Source of the DNA: Minisyncoccota bacterium
GTDB taxonomy: Bacteria; Patescibacteria; Microgenomatia; UBA1400; PJMF01
DNA length: 64,000 nucleotides
Direction of reading: 5' to 3'
Assembly: GCA_012515515.1 (NCBI GenBank)
Contig: JAAYYE010000011.1
Coordinates: 1 to 64,000 of the forward strand
A model generated the notes under the pieces. That model did no database searches. It was not told the origin of the DNA and saw only the letters and a program-made list of their open reading frames with translations. Of the stretch, positions 41,802 through 50,867 are shown in pieces; position 1 is the stretch's first letter; each line of letters begins with the position of its first letter. The position numbers and the translations under genes were made by a program.

Positions 41802-43649
41802 ATGCTAAAACGAATTTTAGAATACGCCAAGCCTTTTCGTAAAACCTTAATTTGGGTTAGTTTTTTGATATTGCTGATGGCTTTGCTTGGTCAGGTTGAG
41901 CCTTTTATTACTCGATCTATTACTGATAGTTTAGTGCAGAGTCAGGGCGATGGTCAGGGTTTATTTACTTATATTGGTATTTTGCTTTTGGTTTTATTGC
42001 TAGTGAAGCTAGTTCAATCAGGATTGAATCGTTTGTCTTGGTTTCTTACTAATATTTTTGTGATTAAATTTGAGGCACATTTAAAATCATTGAGTTTTGA
42101 TCATTTGATGAACTTATCTTTATCATTTTTTAATCAACAAGAAAGCGGTAAGATCATCAGTAAGCTTGATCGAGGCGTAAATCGCTTAATTTCAATTATC
42201 AATAATTCAGGCATGCATTTTCTGCCCAATGTTATTACGGCTATTATTTCTTTTGCGATTGTTATTTATTATGAATGGCGGATTGGCGTAATTACGGTGC
42301 TGGCTTTTATTCCTTATATTGTAATCAATCGTTGGCGTTTTGAAAAAAATAGTAAATTGGAGCACGAAGAGCATCAGCTTTACGACAGGCACTATGCTCA
42401 TTTTTACGAAGTTTTAAGCTCCATGGAATTAATCAAAGCTTTTCGAGCTGAAGAATTTGAAAAAAAGAATCTGAGAACTTTTTTCAAAAAAGCTATTCGT
42501 CTTCGTCAAGAAATGGAAAACAATACCAATCGATCTATGGTTGGTGATATTCTTTTAGAACTCCTCAGCTGGTTTATGTATGCTTATATTGTTTATATTA
42601 CTTGGCAGGGTCAAATTACCATTGGCACTTTAATTTTATTAGTTAGTTTAATTCAATTGATTAGGCAACCGCTTTGGCAGCTGAATTGGATTTTTTGGGA
42701 AGTTAAAAAAGCTCAAATTGGGGCAAGAGATTTTTTCAAAATTATGGATGCCAAGTCCGATGTTGTCGATCCAGTTAAACCTTTAGAGATTAAAGATGTT
42801 AAGGGTGAAATTGTTTTTGATAATGTTTCTTTTACTTATAAACAAGACGCCTTTAACTATTTTGACAAAAACTATGATGAGCAGACTAAAAATGAACAAC
42901 AAGACGAGGAGAGGCCCAAGCAAATCCCACGCAATTTACAAGTTTTTAAGGATGTGTCTTTTACGATTAAGCCAGGAGAAATGACGGCTTTTGTTGGTCC
43001 TTCTGGGGCTGGAAAAACCACTATTGCGAGTATGCTGATGCGTTTTTTTGATCCTGATCAAGGAAAAATTCTCTTAGATGGTGTGGATGTTAAAAATTTT
43101 CGGCAACGCGATTTGCGCTCGCAAATTGGCTTGGTGAGTCAAAGTGTTTATTTATTTTCTAGTTCTATTGAAGAAAATCTGCGCTATGCCAAACCCAATG
43201 CCACTGAAGCTGAAATGTGGCAAGCTTGTAAAATTGCCCGAGCCGATGAGTTTATTGAAAAACTTGATAAAGGTTTAAAAACTACCATTGGCGAACGTGG
43301 GGTAAGACTCTCTGGGGGACAACGCCAGCGCTTATCTTTGGCAAGAACTATTTTGCGAGATCCAAAAATTATTATTTTAGATGAAGCGACTAGCGCACTC
43401 GATTCAGAATCCGAAATGTATATTCAGCAAGCCTTGACTGAAGTCTTAAAAAATCGCACTTCAGTGGTTATTGCTCATCGTTTATCAACGGTGCAGCGCT
43501 CTGATAAAATTATTGTGATTAAAGATCAACACTTGTTAGAAGAGGGCACTCATCAACAATTACTCAAAAAAGATGGTTTGTATGCAAGCCTGTTTAAGAT
43601 TCAGTCTGGAGATTTAAGCAAATTAAAAGAGTGGGATTTAGTGGGATAG
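41802..43649 (+). CDS. ABC exporter, fused permease-ATPase
   Basis: This 615-residue half-transporter works as a dimer. Six membrane helices (about 15-300) precede the nucleotide-binding domain with Walker A GPSGAGKTT (about 400), Q-loop LVSQSVYLF, signature LSGGQRQR, Walker B IIILDEATSALD and switch His in VIAHRLSTV. An insert of about 30 charged residues lies between the first strand of the ATPase domain (DNVSFTYK) and its continuation, longer than usual. The substrate is probably lipid, drug or peptide; the sequence does not say. It is divergent from the P-type ATPase. Confidence 0.93.
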   Translation: MLKRILEYAKPFRKTLIWVSFLILLMALLGQVEPFITRSITDSLVQSQGDGQGLFTYIGILLLVLLLVKLVQSGLNRLSWFLTNIFVIKFEAHLKSLSFDHLMNLSLSFFNQQESGKIISKLDRGVNRLISIINNSGMHFLPNVITAIISFAIVIYYEWRIGVITVLAFIPYIVINRWRFEKNSKLEHEEHQLYDRHYAHFYEVLSSMELIKAFRAEEFEKKNLRTFFKKAIRLRQEMENNTNRSMVGDILLELLSWFMYAYIVYITWQGQITIGTLILLVSLIQLIRQPLWQLNWIFWEVKKAQIGARDFFKIMDAKSDVVDPVKPLEIKDVKGEIVFDNVSFTYKQDAFNYFDKNYDEQTKNEQQDEERPKQIPRNLQVFKDVSFTIKPGEMTAFVGPSGAGKTTIASMLMRFFDPDQGKILLDGVDVKNFRQRDLRSQIGLVSQSVYLFSSSIEENLRYAKPNATEAEMWQACKIARADEFIEKLDKGLKTTIGERGVRLSGGQRQRLSLARTILRDPKIIILDEATSALDSESEMYIQQALTEVLKNRTSVVIAHRLSTVQRSDKIIVIKDQHLLEEGTHQQLLKKDGLYASLFKIQSGDLSKLKEWDLVG

Positions 43650-43713
43650 TATATAATCAATGAGTTATATTAATTATTACTTTAAAAGCAATATAAAAAT
43701 AATTTAAAAACAT

Positions 43714-44151
43714 ATGAACAAAACTAACAAAAATCTCAATATTATTTTAATTGTTGTCGCCGTAGCCATTGTTGCTTGGGTGGCTTTGGACTTGTTTGTT
43801 TTAAATGGTCAAGGACTATCTAAAAAAGCAGACAATGCCGAACAAGAATCAGTCGTAGCGCAGGTCGGAGAGCCAGTTGATAATGACATTTTTTATTGGG
43901 GCGATGGTTGTCCTCACTGTCAGGATGTTAAAGATTGGATGGCAGCCAATAAGGCTGAAGAAAAAATCGAAATTGAGAGTAAAGAGGTTTATAACAATCG
44001 CACTAATTCTGCCGAATTAACTGCTAGAGCGAAAAGCTGTGGCATGGATACTCAGCGTATTGGCGTGCCTTTTTTATATACCGTTGATGGTCAATGTTTA
44101 GTGGGTTCTCCACCAATTATTGAATACTTGACGGCCAAGATTGCTGAATAA
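43714..44151 (+). CDS. Membrane-anchored thioredoxin-fold protein with CPHC active site
   Basis: An N-terminal helix (IILIVVAVAIVAWVALDLFV) anchors a small thioredoxin/glutaredoxin-like domain. The redox motif CPHC sits in YWGDGCPHCQDV (about 67-70), and the cis-Pro loop in IGVPFLYTVDGQCL (about 117). CPHC is typical of DsbA-like oxidants. The domain should face outside and form or shuffle disulfides, which fits the many Cys-containing exported proteins in this window. It lies 64 nt after the ABC exporter. Confidence 0.85.
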   Translation: MNKTNKNLNIILIVVAVAIVAWVALDLFVLNGQGLSKKADNAEQESVVAQVGEPVDNDIFYWGDGCPHCQDVKDWMAANKAEEKIEIESKEVYNNRTNSAELTARAKSCGMDTQRIGVPFLYTVDGQCLVGSPPIIEYLTAKIAE

Positions 44152-44234
44152 AGCTGTTCCAAATAATTCTTTTTTTTGCCTGAGTTTTATCTGAATTTTG
44201 TAGTATATTATACTCAAGTTAACGAAAGGATTTT

Positions 44235-45491
44235 ATGTCACGTCGTGATTTTTTCAAAGTTTTAGAAAAAGAGGTAGCCCGCATTGATGAGGCTAGTGTT
44301 ACTAAAAGAAAAGAGCACTTAATTGAGGGTTTTACCCAGGAAGCTTCACCCAAAGCTTTGATTAATGGCAAAACCTATCGGATTTTTAATTCCAACGACT
44401 ACTTAGGTTTGCGTCATCATCGCAAATTAAAAAAAGCTGAGCATCAAATGACTGAATTATGTGGGACGGGTCCTGGAGCGGTGCGCTTTATTTCTGGATC
44501 TTTTAAAGTCCATCGTGATTTAGAAAAAGCTTTGGCTAATTTTCATGGTCAAGAAGATGCTATGGTTTTTTCCAGCGCTTTTGCCACAAATTTAGCTGTG
44601 CTATTTAGTTTAATTAAAGGTCAAAGCAAGGATTCTCTCCTACAAAGTGAGGCTTTAGTTATTTCCGATGAATTAAATCATCGCAGTATTATTGATGGTA
44701 TTCGGGTGGCCAATTTAGCCAGTGAGCAAAAGGCTATTTTTAAACATTTAGATCCCAAATCATTAGAAGAAATTTTGGCAAAAAATAGTAAAAAATTTAA
44801 ACGAGCCTTAGTGGTGACTGATGGCGTATTTTCCATGCTTGGCGAATACCAAAATTTGAAAAAACTACGCACTATTATTAATCGCTATGACAAAATTTAT
44901 CCAGAAGGAGTTTTGCTGGTAGTTGATGATTGTCATGGAGTGGGAGCCTTTGGCAAAACTGGTCGTGGGACTGAAGAAGTGTCTGGAGCTAAAGCCGATG
45001 TGATGATTAGTACTTTAGGCAAAGGCTTGGGTGCTGATGGTGGTTATGTGGCAGGTAAACAGGCTATTATCGATTACTTGCGAGAATCAGCTGCTACTTA
45101 TATTTACTCTAACTCAATTTCACCAGGAACAGCCGCTGCCGCTTTAGCTGCGGTCAAATTAATTGACACTGAAACTGGAGCTAAATTGTTAAGGAATTTA
45201 GAAAATAATTTGGCTTATGTTAAAAAAGAATTATTAGCTTTAGGTTTTCAATTTGCCGCTGAATCTATTCATCCCATTCAAGCCATTTTAATTGGCGATA
45301 CAGCAAAAACCAAAGCTCTCACCCAAAAAATGTTTGAGCGCGGTTTCATGTTAACTAATATTAACTATCCTGTAGTGCCTAAAGGTAAAGACGAAATTAG
45401 AGTGCAAATTAGTGCCAGCCACAATAAAGCAGATTTAAAAGCCTTCTTAAAAAATATTAAAGAAGTTGGCAAAGAGCTAGAAATTATTTAA
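44235..45491 (+). CDS. Alpha-oxoamine synthase-family PLP enzyme
   Basis: This fold-type I PLP enzyme belongs to the group of 8-amino-7-oxononanoate synthase, 2-amino-3-ketobutyrate CoA ligase and serine palmitoyltransferase. Motifs: NSNDYLGL near the N-terminus, GPGAVRFISGS, DELNHRSIIDGI, VVDDCHGVGAFGKTGRG (PLP Asp and His), STLGKGLGADGGY with the Schiff-base Lys (about 257), and SNSISPGTAAA. These enzymes join an acyl-CoA to an amino acid with loss of CO2. No biotin or sphingolipid genes are nearby, so the product is not assignable. AAAGGA precedes ATG 44235. Confidence 0.88.
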   Translation: MSRRDFFKVLEKEVARIDEASVTKRKEHLIEGFTQEASPKALINGKTYRIFNSNDYLGLRHHRKLKKAEHQMTELCGTGPGAVRFISGSFKVHRDLEKALANFHGQEDAMVFSSAFATNLAVLFSLIKGQSKDSLLQSEALVISDELNHRSIIDGIRVANLASEQKAIFKHLDPKSLEEILAKNSKKFKRALVVTDGVFSMLGEYQNLKKLRTIINRYDKIYPEGVLLVVDDCHGVGAFGKTGRGTEEVSGAKADVMISTLGKGLGADGGYVAGKQAIIDYLRESAATYIYSNSISPGTAAAALAAVKLIDTETGAKLLRNLENNLAYVKKELLALGFQFAAESIHPIQAILIGDTAKTKALTQKMFERGFMLTNINYPVVPKGKDEIRVQISASHNKADLKAFLKNIKEVGKELEII

Positions 45492-45539
45492 TTTCTTTAC
45501 TTGGCTTATTTGTTTTTTGCTAATAGAATTAAATTAGCT

Positions 45540-46664
45540 ATGAATAATTTTTTGCAAAAACTTCTTATTGTTTTGATTCTTTTAGTCTCTTTTTTCAGTC
45601 CAAAGCATGTTCAAGCCCAAGAAATTAGGGGAGAAACACTCGAGGGTCGAGTCACAGACATTATCGAAAGTGGTGAAAAAATCATCGATGACCAGGCTTT
45701 TCCTTATCAAGTTTTAGAAATTCTTCTCAATAAAGGGAGTTTAGCAGGTTCAAAAATTCAAGTCGTCAATGAATCTAGCCTAGAAGCTAATAGTCTTACA
45801 GTAGTTAATTACCGCGAATATAAACTAGGCGAAAATTTAAGAATTTATACTGATTTTAATTTAGAAGAAGAGCGTTTTTTTGTCATTGAGGGTTTAGTTA
45901 AAAGACAGGCGCTCTTGTTTTTATTAATTTTATTTGTGGTGGCAGTGTTGGTGGTGACGGGACGCTTGGGTTTATTTGCTTTGCTGAGTTTATTCCTTTC
46001 TTTTTTTGTCATTAGCAAGGTCTTAATTCCGATGATTATGGCTGGTCGTCCTCCTTTATTATCGGCTTTTGTGAGTTCCTTAATCATTATTCCAACTGGC
46101 TTTTATTTGGTTCATGGTTTTAATAATAAAACTCATAGTGCCGTGATCGGGACTTTATTGTCTTTGCTCATCACCATGTTGTTGGCTTTTTATTTTGTTA
46201 ATTCAACTAATTTAACAGGCTATGCTAGTGAAGAGGCTATTTTTGTGCGCAACATGAGTCAGGGAAAAATTGACTTATTAAGTTTGTTGTTTGCGGGAAT
46301 CATGATTGCCGCCTTGGGCGTACTAGATGATGTGACTATTGGTCAGGCATCAGTGGTTGAGCAACTCAAATTAGCTGATCCGAAATTAGATAACTCCTCA
46401 TTATTTCTAAAAAGCATGAAGGTCGGTCGAGACCATGTCTCATCAATGATCAACACCTTAATTTTAGTCTATGCGGGATCAGCCATGCCTTTATTACTTT
46501 TATTTTTTGATGGTCAACATAGCTTTATTGATGTGATTGAATTAGAAATTGTTGCCGAAGAAATTGTGCGCACCCTAGTGAATAGCTTGGGCTTGATGCT
46601 GGCAGTTCCTTTAACAACTTTTCTCAAAGTTTTTGTCTTTGAGACTAAAGCGCAGTCGGATTAG
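45540..46664 (+). CDS. YibE/F-like membrane protein
   Basis: A cleaved signal-like N-terminus (LLIVLILLVSFFSPKHVQA) and an outer beta domain (about 28-130) are followed by seven or eight membrane helices typical of the YibE/F family, including the LFAGIMIAALGVLDDVTIGQASVV block. The family function is not established. ATG 45540 is chosen over the upstream TTG at 45501 because it leaves a proper signal peptide. The 3' end overlaps the convergent gene by 20 nt. Confidence 0.88.
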   Translation: MNNFLQKLLIVLILLVSFFSPKHVQAQEIRGETLEGRVTDIIESGEKIIDDQAFPYQVLEILLNKGSLAGSKIQVVNESSLEANSLTVVNYREYKLGENLRIYTDFNLEEERFFVIEGLVKRQALLFLLILFVVAVLVVTGRLGLFALLSLFLSFFVISKVLIPMIMAGRPPLLSAFVSSLIIIPTGFYLVHGFNNKTHSAVIGTLLSLLITMLLAFYFVNSTNLTGYASEEAIFVRNMSQGKIDLLSLLFAGIMIAALGVLDDVTIGQASVVEQLKLADPKLDNSSLFLKSMKVGRDHVSSMINTLILVYAGSAMPLLLLFFDGQHSFIDVIELEIVAEEIVRTLVNSLGLMLAVPLTTFLKVFVFETKAQSD

Positions 46665-47370
46665 TGCTTTGCGTGGCTAATTCAAAGATGATTTTTTTCT
46701 CGTTTCCTACGATGGTTGAGGCCAAACGACTATTAACTTCTAGATAAAGTTTTGTCCAGTCCTTTTTCTTTTTTTCTAAACTTTTAAATTTTTGACTAAA
46801 CATTTCTCCATAGTCTTGCATTGCTTCCGTAATTTCAGGTGTTTCTTTTTGAATATCAATATTTGCTTGTTCTGCTTGTTGATATTGTTGCTTTTCTTCT
46901 TCAATTTTATTAAGTTCATTAGCTATCAGTAATTGAATTTGTCGAAGAATGAATTGTTCAAAGCGCTTAGCTAATTGATCGGTTTTTATAGCGCTCTCGC
47001 GGCTATCTTTTTTGGCCAAAACCTCTCTTTGAGCTAATTCAGCAAAAACCGCTGATACTAATGGATCACCTGGAGGTCCAAATTGCTCTCTGAGATATAA
47101 GGAAGCAATTTGTTCTTCTTTTTTGTCTAGTAATTGGGCAATTTCTGTTTGGAGAGTGGTAATCATTGTTTCGCCAGTGAGACTGATGCTTCTAATTAAA
47201 TTTTGGCTGGTATTGTCAACTTGCTCAGTCAAATTTTTCAAAAACTCAACGGGATTTTGCTCTATCATTCTTAAATCTACGCCATCATCTAGATGCGCAG
47301 AAACTTCTTGTTTCCAATTTTCTCCATACCAATTATTAGCGTATTCGCGGGAAGAAACATTTTCTTTCAT
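46645..47370 (-). CDS. Coiled-coil protein under a cobalamin riboswitch
   Basis: The 241-residue product is soluble and highly charged, with long predicted helices (ETMITTLQTEIAQLLDKKEE; LIANELNKIEEEKQQYQQAE) and no signal peptide or known motif. I do not recognise it. A cobalamin riboswitch lies in its leader (47450-47580, same strand), so its expression probably depends on adenosylcobalamin or another B12 form. A weak AGG precedes the start. An 8-bp hairpin AAGTTCAT/ATGAACTT lies between the riboswitch and the SD and may be part of the expression platform. Confidence 0.78.
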   Translation of the reverse strand: MKENVSSREYANNWYGENWKQEVSAHLDDGVDLRMIEQNPVEFLKNLTEQVDNTSQNLIRSISLTGETMITTLQTEIAQLLDKKEEQIASLYLREQFGPPGDPLVSAVFAELAQREVLAKKDSRESAIKTDQLAKRFEQFILRQIQLLIANELNKIEEEKQQYQQAEQANIDIQKETPEITEAMQDYGEMFSQKFKSLEKKKKDWTKLYLEVNSRLASTIVGNEKKIIFELATQSTNPTAL

Positions 47371-47449
47371 TAAGCCTTTCTTAAGCTCTATTAGCTAAGT
47401 TCATGTTCAATGAACTTCAATTAATAATTGCCGTGGAAAAGCCTTGAAA

Positions 47450-47580
47450 AATCGTTTGATGCTCGTCAAAACTGATTTGGGCTGAAGATCGGACTTAGTT
47501 GCCTTGAGGACAAAATTACCGTTGCGGCACAGTCATGGAATTTCACCATGTTCCACAGCAAATTCAATTTAACAGAAAAT
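47450..47580 (-). promoter_or_regulatory. Cobalamin riboswitch
   Basis: On the minus strand the conserved core reads GGAACATGGTGAAATTCC (47554-47537), then CTG, then the B12 box GTGCCGCAACGGTAATT (47530-47514), and the 3' partner AAGTCCGATCTTCAGCC (47496-47480) followed by an ACGAGCATC-like end. Order, spacing and invariant bases match the cobalamin riboswitch core. The subclass (AdoCbl or hydroxocobalamin) cannot be told by eye. A possible promoter TTGCCT, 17 nt, TAAATT lies just upstream. The regulated gene starts at 47370. Confidence 0.85.
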
Positions 47581-47632
47581 TTTTATTAAGGCAATGCTTA
47601 ATTTACTTTGGCTTGAGTTTGCTATTTACTTG

Positions 47633-47745
47633 CAGGGGCTATTCATTTGCAGTGCTTATCAGCAGCGGGGGCTTAATCTACAGCTATTCACCCGCAGGGA
47701 TTTCACTTGTGGGGACTATTCACCGGCAGGGGTTTCGCTGGCAAG
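47633..47745 (-). repeat. Degenerate short tandem repeats after the LytR-type gene
   Basis: Read on the minus strand, units of about 15-20 nt share CCCTGC-N3-GTGAATA (six or seven imperfect copies). The first copy encodes the last residues TPAGE of the LytR-type protein, and its stop codon lies in the repeat. The stretch is otherwise non-coding and leads into the riboswitch promoter. Confidence 0.6.
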
Positions 47746-48855
47746 GTTTTGTTGAATAAAACTTTGCAGCTCGCTCCAGTTGTTATGACCAACTTTAGGT
47801 ATGAGCACAGAACCATTATTACTCTTAGAACTCGTTAAAACGTTTTCAGTGCTAATATTAATATTTTTGATAGCAAAATCATTGGCGTTGATTAATAATG
47901 GAGCAAAATATTGAAGAATAGTTAAATCAAAATCGCTAGCCACATGTTGACCCACTTGTTTAAAAAAACGAGGAATGTTGCTTAAGGCATCTAAATCAAA
48001 TAATTTTTTTCTAATACCCGTTAGTACCTCAACTTGACGACGACTGCGATCAAAATCACTTGAGCTGTGGCGAGAGCGAACATATTTTAAGGCATCTCCT
48101 CCCTCCATTTTTTGTGTTCCAGCCGAGAAATAAATTTTTTCATATCTACAAGCAAATTGTTTTTCTAATTCAAAACCACTTAAAGTTTCCGTTAAATGGG
48201 CTATTTCTTCATTACTATGCCCACAAGGATCGAGTTGCCTGCCTTCAATCGGATACCATTGGTCAGCAAAGTCTGTTTTGACATCAACTTCTATACTGCC
48301 AAGCTCCTGACCAACCAAACGCTGAAAACCCACAAAATCTATGGCAATAAAATATTTGATGTTTAAATTGCTGACCGAAGACAATAAATTTTTAGTGACT
48401 TGGCCGGCATTTATTATCGGTTCTGAACCACTCATGTGTGAGCTAAATACCGTATTAATTTTACGATAACTGCCATCGTTTAGTTTTAATTCTAAATCTC
48501 TGGGTATGGAGATAAAGGCAATAATTTTATTTTCAAAATCTATATGAGCAATTTGAATGAGGTCGGCTAACATGCCACCTTGATGACCAGCACCTCCATA
48601 GCCAATTAATAAAACATTCAGCTCTTTTTGATCGTCACTGGCAATTTGACTCAGATCATCATTTAACTGAGGTATTTGCTGATTTTCCTGAGCGACATCA
48701 GCTTTTTGCTCTTTTTGTAATTGACGAAAAGTAACAGCTGTTGAAACCCCAACACTCATGAGCAATAAAAATAAAAAAGTAAAAAATAATCTCTTCTGTT
48801 TTTTACTTAATCCTCGATATGAATTTAATAATTTTTGTTTTAGTTTCTGTAGCAT
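47716..48855 (-). CDS. LytR-CpsA-Psr family cell-wall ligase
   Basis: This membrane-anchored enzyme transfers lipid-linked glycopolymers to peptidoglycan. An N-terminal helix (LFFTFLFLLLMSVGVSTAV) is followed by the LCP domain: LLIGYGGAGHQG, ISIPRDLELKLNDG with the phosphate-binding Arg/Asp, INTVFSSH, AIDFVGFQRLVGQELG, and VRSRHSSSDFDRSRRQ near 270. These are the LCP hallmarks. ATG 48855 is preferred to an upstream GTG/ATG because a TAAAAT -10 lies 7 nt before it. It is divergent from 48896, and the two share a 40-nt promoter gap. Confidence 0.9.
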   Translation of the reverse strand: MLQKLKQKLLNSYRGLSKKQKRLFFTFLFLLLMSVGVSTAVTFRQLQKEQKADVAQENQQIPQLNDDLSQIASDDQKELNVLLIGYGGAGHQGGMLADLIQIAHIDFENKIIAFISIPRDLELKLNDGSYRKINTVFSSHMSGSEPIINAGQVTKNLLSSVSNLNIKYFIAIDFVGFQRLVGQELGSIEVDVKTDFADQWYPIEGRQLDPCGHSNEEIAHLTETLSGFELEKQFACRYEKIYFSAGTQKMEGGDALKYVRSRHSSSDFDRSRRQVEVLTGIRKKLFDLDALSNIPRFFKQVGQHVASDFDLTILQYFAPLLINANDFAIKNINISTENVLTSSKSNNGSVLIPKVGHNNWSELQSFIQQNLASETPAGE

Positions 48856-48895
48856 TTGCGTGATTTTAGTATATCTTAAATGATATAATAAACAC

Positions 48896-49615
48896 ATGTC
48901 AAAAAATTCTTTTTTTACTTTGCAAAATAATCAATTTCCTTATAATAAATTAAGATTTCCTGGTCAAGGTAGTGATGAAAAAATCCTATATGTGACGCGA
49001 GAGCATGTCATATTTTTAGTCTATAAAATCCTCTTCATCTTATTAATTGCTGTAACGATTATTGTTGCTAGTGTGATGTTAAATAGAAGTTTTGGTCAAG
49101 TTTTTCATAATCAGCTTTTATCCAGCATCTTGGCGATTGGATTATTAGTCTTTTTTGTATTTATTTTATTGGGCGTGTGGTGGGTGTTTACCTTGTGGAA
49201 AAAATCAGTGGCCATTGTCACTAACAAGCGTCTAATTAAATTTATTTACACAACCCCAGTCAATCGTTACAACATGAGCTTACCCCTAGAAATGATCGTT
49301 GACACTAGTTATCACAACAAGGGTTTTCTTAGTTCATATTTAAATATTGGCAGCATTACTGCCCGATCTAGTGCCAGCAGTTCTGGAGTGGCAACAGATG
49401 ATGTTACGCGAGTTAATAAAAAATATTTTTATTTAGAAAATATTCAATATGCTGAAGATTTACAGCAATATTTAAATAAGCTTATCAATGCTTTACACAA
49501 AGATTCCTCAGCTTTAAATGATTTGCGTCCATTTTTACCCAATTTAAAAGGGGAGGAGAGAGAAGAATTTTTAAGAGAAAATTATCCTCAATACGCAAAA
49601 AACGCAAAAAAATAG
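48896..49615 (+). CDS. Membrane protein with bacterial PH-like domain
   Basis: Two membrane helices (VYKILFILLIAVTIIVASVM; LLVFFVFILLGVWWVFTLW, about 43-105) precede a PH-like domain that begins with SVAIVTNKRLIKFIY, the typical entry strand of bacterial PH-domain (YdbT/bPH2-type) proteins. The role in the envelope is unknown. TATAAT at 48884-48889 ends 6 nt before the ATG, so it is probably leaderless. It is divergent from the LCP ligase gene, which suggests joint control. Confidence 0.8.
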   Translation: MSKNSFFTLQNNQFPYNKLRFPGQGSDEKILYVTREHVIFLVYKILFILLIAVTIIVASVMLNRSFGQVFHNQLLSSILAIGLLVFFVFILLGVWWVFTLWKKSVAIVTNKRLIKFIYTTPVNRYNMSLPLEMIVDTSYHNKGFLSSYLNIGSITARSSASSSGVATDDVTRVNKKYFYLENIQYAEDLQQYLNKLINALHKDSSALNDLRPFLPNLKGEEREEFLRENYPQYAKNAKK

Positions 49616-49653
49616 GCCAGTCAGACACTGCTTAAATCTGTTAAACTACCCTT

Positions 49654-50838
49654 ATGACTGCTGATTTTAATCAAGTGTTAAGTGATTTTCACTATCCCCT
49701 GGCTAAAGAAAAAATTGCTCATCAGCCACTGGCTAAACGCGAGCAATCACGACTCTTAGTTTTTAATCGCCAAACGGGCAAATTTAGTGATCGGCATTTT
49801 TTTGAATTAAGTGAATTATTAAATGCAAACGATGTTTTGGTCTTAAATGAAACTAAAGTTTTCCCCGCTCGGCTTTTGGGCAAAAAAGATACTGGTGGCA
49901 AAGTGGAATTGTTGCTTTTAAAAAAAACAGCGGCTAATGCTTGGCAAGCCATTAGCAAACCCGCACTAAAAATTAATCAGCGCCTATATTTTCCACCTAG
50001 AAATTTACTTTTAGATGAAGATTATGATTTAGCTGATTTTTTACAAGCTCGAGTATTAAAAAATCAAGAGACTAGTGCGCTAGTCGAAGTTGAATTTAAT
50101 TATGCAGCTGATAAATTGTGGCAAGCAATTGAAAGAACTGGTTACACCCCTCTGCCTCCATATATTAGAAATCAACAAAGTGAAGACTTGCGTCGTAGTG
50201 AATATCAAACCACCTTTGCCAAAAACATTGGTTCAGCGGCAGCTCCCACTGCTGGCTTACATTTTACCGATGAATTGTTAAAAAAAATAGCCGATCGAGG
50301 AGTGCAGATTGAAAAAATTGATTTAGCAGTTGGTTTAGGTACTTTTGCCAAATTAACTCAAGAAAATTGGCAAAACCAAAGGCTTCATGAAGAACATTAT
50401 CAAATTCAAGAAGCTGTGGCTGACAGATTAAGCCAAGCCAAAGCAGCCGGCAAACGCCTAATTGCGGTTGGTACCACTAGCTTGCGAGCTTTAGAAAGCG
50501 CTGTTATTAATCCAAAAATAATTAAAAAAAATAAATCAGAAGTGCCAAAAAATTCGCAAAAAAATCAAAAAAATGATTTGCTATTTAAAACTGGCCAGCA
50601 AAGCACGAACATTTTTATTAAGCCTCCTTATCAATTTCAAGCAGTTGACGCTTTAATCACCAACTTTCATTTACCAGCATCCAGTTTGCTCATGCTGGTG
50701 ACGGCTTTTAGCACTCAGCCCAATTCTCCCTTTGTTTTTAAAAACTTTTTAAGATCGCCTATCGGTCAAGCCTATCAACACGCCATTAATAATGACTACC
50801 GCTTTTTTAGTTTTGGCGATGCGATGTTGATTCTTTAA
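49654..50838 (+). CDS. queA: S-adenosylmethionine:tRNA ribosyltransferase-isomerase
   Basis: QueA moves the ribosyl part of SAM onto 7-aminomethyl-7-deazaguanine in tRNA, giving epoxyqueuosine. Visible signatures: YPLAKEKIAHQPLAKREQSR at the start, VLVLNETKVFPARLLG, GYTPLPPYIR, SAAAPTAGLHFT (about 193-204), VGLGTFAKL and ITNFHLPASSLLMLV. At 394 residues it is longer than the usual 340-350 because of a Lys/Asn-rich insert (about 290-310). It acts on the wobble position of GUN-anticodon tRNAs; the tRNA-Asn in this window is a potential target. Confidence 0.96.
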   Translation: MTADFNQVLSDFHYPLAKEKIAHQPLAKREQSRLLVFNRQTGKFSDRHFFELSELLNANDVLVLNETKVFPARLLGKKDTGGKVELLLLKKTAANAWQAISKPALKINQRLYFPPRNLLLDEDYDLADFLQARVLKNQETSALVEVEFNYAADKLWQAIERTGYTPLPPYIRNQQSEDLRRSEYQTTFAKNIGSAAAPTAGLHFTDELLKKIADRGVQIEKIDLAVGLGTFAKLTQENWQNQRLHEEHYQIQEAVADRLSQAKAAGKRLIAVGTTSLRALESAVINPKIIKKNKSEVPKNSQKNQKNDLLFKTGQQSTNIFIKPPYQFQAVDALITNFHLPASSLLMLVTAFSTQPNSPFVFKNFLRSPIGQAYQHAINNDYRFFSFGDAMLIL

Positions 50839-50867
50839 TTATTTCTTGCTAGGCTGAGCTAAATATA

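Noticed and set aside
47123..47759. Plus-strand ORFs across the riboswitch and repeats
   Set aside because: The same bases form a cobalamin riboswitch and the end of the LCP ligase on the minus strand; no SD or protein-like composition on the plus strand.
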